Assembly (NCBI RefSeq): GCF_018371055.1
Contig: NZ_JAGYZD010000076.1
Location: forward strand, 1-7,048
Origin: Finegoldia magna
GTDB lineage: Bacteria; Bacillota; Clostridia; Tissierellales; Peptoniphilaceae
Direction: 5' to 3'
DNA: 7,048 nucleotides
Part shown: piece by piece, positions 5,586-7,048 of the stretch
How positions within the stretch are numbered: the first letter of the stretch is position 1
How the letters are laid out: each line of letters opens with the position of its first letter
Notes under the pieces: model-generated
Database searches by the model: none
Seen by the model: only the letters and a program-made list of their open reading frames with translations
What the model was told of the DNA's origin: nothing
Position numbers and translations under genes: made by a program

Positions 5586-6746
5586 ATGGCAAACGGAGTA
5601 CTTCATATTCCAGGTTTCATTTATTTTGGAGAAGGAACTTTTTCAAAGTTAAGTGAATTGAAAGGTAAGAAAGCAATTATAGTTACAGGTGGAAATTCTA
5701 TGAAGAAAAACGGTTTCGTAGATAGAGCTTGTGAAGAATTGAAGAATGCAAATATGGAAGTATGCGTTTTTGATGGCGTTGAAGAAAATCCATCAGTAAA
5801 AACTGTTGAAGAAGGCGCTAAGAAAATGCAAGAATTCCAACCAGATTGGATTATCGCATTAGGTGGCGGTTCTGCAATGGACGCTGCAAAATGTATGTGG
5901 GCTTTTTATGAACATCCTGAATTAAAATTCGAAGACATCATTGAACCAGGATCTCTTCCAGAACTTCGTAAAAAAGCAAAATTCGTTGGTATCCCATCAA
6001 CTTCAGGTACTGCAAGTGAAATCACTGCATTCTCAGTTATCACTGATACAGAAAAACACATCAAATATCCATTAGTATCTGATCACATTGTTCCAGACAT
6101 CGCTATAGTAGATCCAGTTTTACCATCTAAGATGCCAAAATCAGTTACAGCAAATACTGGTATGGACGTTGTAGCACACGCAACTGAAGCATTGGTTTCT
6201 AATATTGCTAACGATTATACTGACGCGCTTGCAATTCACGCATTGAAATTGGTATTTGAATATTTACCAAAAGCTTGCGAAAATCCAGACGACATGGAAG
6301 CTCGTGAAAAAATGCATAACGCTTCAACAATGGCAGGTATCGCATTTACATCAGCTTCACTTGGTTTAGTTCACTCATTAGCACACAAAATTGGTGGAGA
6401 ATTTGGAATTACTCATGGACTTGCTAATGCAATTCTACTTCCATACATCACACAATTTAACAGAAAAGCTACTAACAAAGTTGATTGGATTGAAAAAGAA
6501 TTGAACGTAAAAGATTACCCAATCGCTGTTAGAGAATTAGCTAAGAAAGTTGGCATTCCACCAACATTGAAAGAAGTTGAAGAAAAATTCGGATTTAACA
6601 AAGAAAAATTTGACGCTGTATTGGATGAAATGAGCAAGAACGCTTACGAAGATCCATGTACTTTGACAAATCCTCGTGAATCAAATCCAGAAATAGTTAA
6701 AATGATATATACTCACGCTTACAACGGCGAAGATATAACAGAATAA
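5586..6746 (+). CDS. Iron-containing (group III) alcohol dehydrogenase, likely NADPH-preferring
   Basis: The 386-aa cytoplasmic enzyme belongs to the Fe-ADH family, which reduces aldehydes to alcohols (or the reverse) with NAD(P)H. The N-terminal dinucleotide domain shows GGGSAMDAAK (93-102) and PSTSGTASEIT (137-147). The metal-binding half carries the full ligand set D194, H198, H263 and H277, within TGMDVVAHATEA and GLVHSLAHKIGGEFGITHG. After the second strand (IIVTGG, 31-36) the position that is aspartate in NAD-dependent FucO appears to be glycine, as in NADPH-using relatives such as YqhD, so NADPH use is inferred. Length is normal for the single-domain form, not the AdhE fusion. Substrate is uncertain: butanol, ethanol, 1,3-propanediol and lactaldehyde enzymes look alike. 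It has its own promoter and no operon partner. Housekeeping-type codons (CGT, GGT, GCA) contrast with the A-rich insertion sequence that follows. Confidence 0.93.
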   Translation: MANGVLHIPGFIYFGEGTFSKLSELKGKKAIIVTGGNSMKKNGFVDRACEELKNANMEVCVFDGVEENPSVKTVEEGAKKMQEFQPDWIIALGGGSAMDAAKCMWAFYEHPELKFEDIIEPGSLPELRKKAKFVGIPSTSGTASEITAFSVITDTEKHIKYPLVSDHIVPDIAIVDPVLPSKMPKSVTANTGMDVVAHATEALVSNIANDYTDALAIHALKLVFEYLPKACENPDDMEAREKMHNASTMAGIAFTSASLGLVHSLAHKIGGEFGITHGLANAILLPYITQFNRKATNKVDWIEKELNVKDYPIAVRELAKKVGIPPTLKEVEEKFGFNKEKFDAVLDEMSKNAYEDPCTLTNPRESNPEIVKMIYTHAYNGEDITE

Positions 6747-6780
6747 ATTTAATAGCAAAATATTTTATGTATAAAATCTG

Positions 6781-6829
6781 AACTGACCCCCAAAAATTGG
6801 ACCTAAAAACTAACTTGAGGAGGTCAGTT
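6781..6829 (+). repeat. Inverted repeat in the IS leader that can pair part of the orfA ribosome binding site
   Basis: AACTGACC (6781-6788) is the exact reverse complement of GGTCAGTT (6822-6829), with a 33-nt loop. The right arm includes the last two bases of the AGGAGG ribosome binding site (6818-6823) and lies just before the ATG at 6834. Only RNA entering from outside the element would contain both arms; a transcript started within the leader would lack the left arm. Confidence 0.65.
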
Positions 6830-6833
6830 TTTA

Positions 6834-7048
6834 ATGGCAAAATATAGAACAGAATTTAAAGTAAAATTAGTAAAAGAATATTTAAAATCTAGCATATCAT
6901 ATAAATATTTATCAGAAAAATATTACATACCTGATAAAATTTTAGCAATAAGATGGGTAAATGACTTTAGAAAACAAGGCATAGAAGGACTAAAACCCAA
7001 AAAGAGAGGAAGACCTTCAAAAATGCCAAAGTCAACAAATAAATCAAA
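6834..7048 (+). CDS. IS3-family transposase OrfA (5' part, runs off right edge)
   Basis: The first 71 codons are visible with no stop. The protein begins MAKYRTEFKVKLVKEYLKS and has a helix-turn-helix of the InsE/OrfA kind at about residues 18-45, where YKYLSEKYYIPDKILAIRWVNDFR binds the IS ends. The basic segment GLKPKKRGRPSK (52-63) follows, typical of IS150-type OrfA just before its leucine-zipper region. In this family OrfA is a DNA-binding regulator, and a programmed -1 frameshift into orfB makes the active OrfAB transposase; that part is outside the window. AGGAGG (6818-6823) lies 10 nt before the ATG. Codon choice is strongly A-rich (AAA, ATA, TTA, AGA), unlike the preceding dehydrogenase gene, as expected for a mobile gene. 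Whether it is intact is unknown. Confidence 0.88.
   Translation, partial: MAKYRTEFKVKLVKEYLKSSISYKYLSEKYYIPDKILAIRWVNDFRKQGIEGLKPKKRGRPSKMPKSTNKS

Larger units (their letters stand above)
6779..7048 (+). mobile_element. IS3-family (IS150-like) insertion sequence, left end
   Basis: The element starts with TGAACTGACCCCCAAAAATT, typical of the terminal inverted repeats of the IS150 group of IS3 elements (TG at the tip, then CTGACCCCCAAAA and a GGAC block). An orfA-type reading frame with a helix-turn-helix begins 55 nt inside. The right end, orfB (the DDE integrase part) and the target-site duplication lie beyond the window, so completeness cannot be judged. It lies 32 bp after the alcohol dehydrogenase stop codon in the same orientation, so it probably did not damage that gene, though it may have displaced or separated its terminator. 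The exact left boundary (6779 versus 6784) is inferred from the TG tip. Confidence 0.85.

Noticed and set aside
6762..6777. ATTTTAT-GT-ATAAAAT palindrome as terminator of the alcohol dehydrogenase gene
   Set aside because: The stem is pure A/T with a 2-nt loop and no U run, so it would not terminate efficiently.

Overview
The window is low in G+C, with A/T-rich spacers, AGGAG-type ribosome binding sites and Gram-positive style promoters. Together with the protein types, this suggests a low-GC anaerobic Firmicute, most likely the Peptoniphilaceae/Tissierellia group. My best guess is Finegoldia or a close relative, but that rests on recognition rather than a search.

Left part, minus strand (1-4551). 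Reading in the direction of transcription, a promoter at about 4546-4574 drives a tight cluster: rpiB (ribose-5-phosphate isomerase B), polA (DNA polymerase I), coaE (dephospho-CoA kinase) and a small membrane-anchored lytic transglycosylase. Genes are 1 nt apart or overlap, so translation is probably coupled. A perfect 10-bp hairpin overlaps the last stop codon. It is followed at once by a tRNA-Leu(GAG) gene and, 28 nt further on, by the start of a gene that looks like rnfC, the Rnf redox-complex subunit C, which runs off the left edge.

Middle (4552-5358). Divergent from rpiB, with the two -35 boxes only 4 nt apart, is ssrA. It encodes a one-piece tmRNA of about 362 nt with an encoded CCA and a readable tag, AEDNNFALAA. 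A strong bidirectional terminator separates ssrA from a convergent gene for a 110-aa anchored or lipid-modified protein.

Right part (5359-7048). A 227-bp intergenic region holds three TTTATC repeats, one of them a perfect TTTATC-AA-GATAAA palindrome, and a near-consensus promoter. This promoter drives an iron-containing (group III) alcohol dehydrogenase that keeps all four metal ligands and has a glycine-rich turn suggesting NADPH use. No convincing terminator follows. Instead, 32 bp after the stop codon, the left end of an IS3-family (IS150-like) insertion sequence begins, with the 5' part of its orfA reaching the right edge. The IS leader can form a hairpin that pairs part of the orfA ribosome binding site, which may silence transposase translation from host read-through transcripts.

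Overall these are housekeeping genes plus one mobile element. I found no convincing new multi-gene system. The points most worth a second look are the TTTATC repeat cluster, the IS leader hairpin, and the tRNA-Leu squeezed between a hairpin and rnfC.
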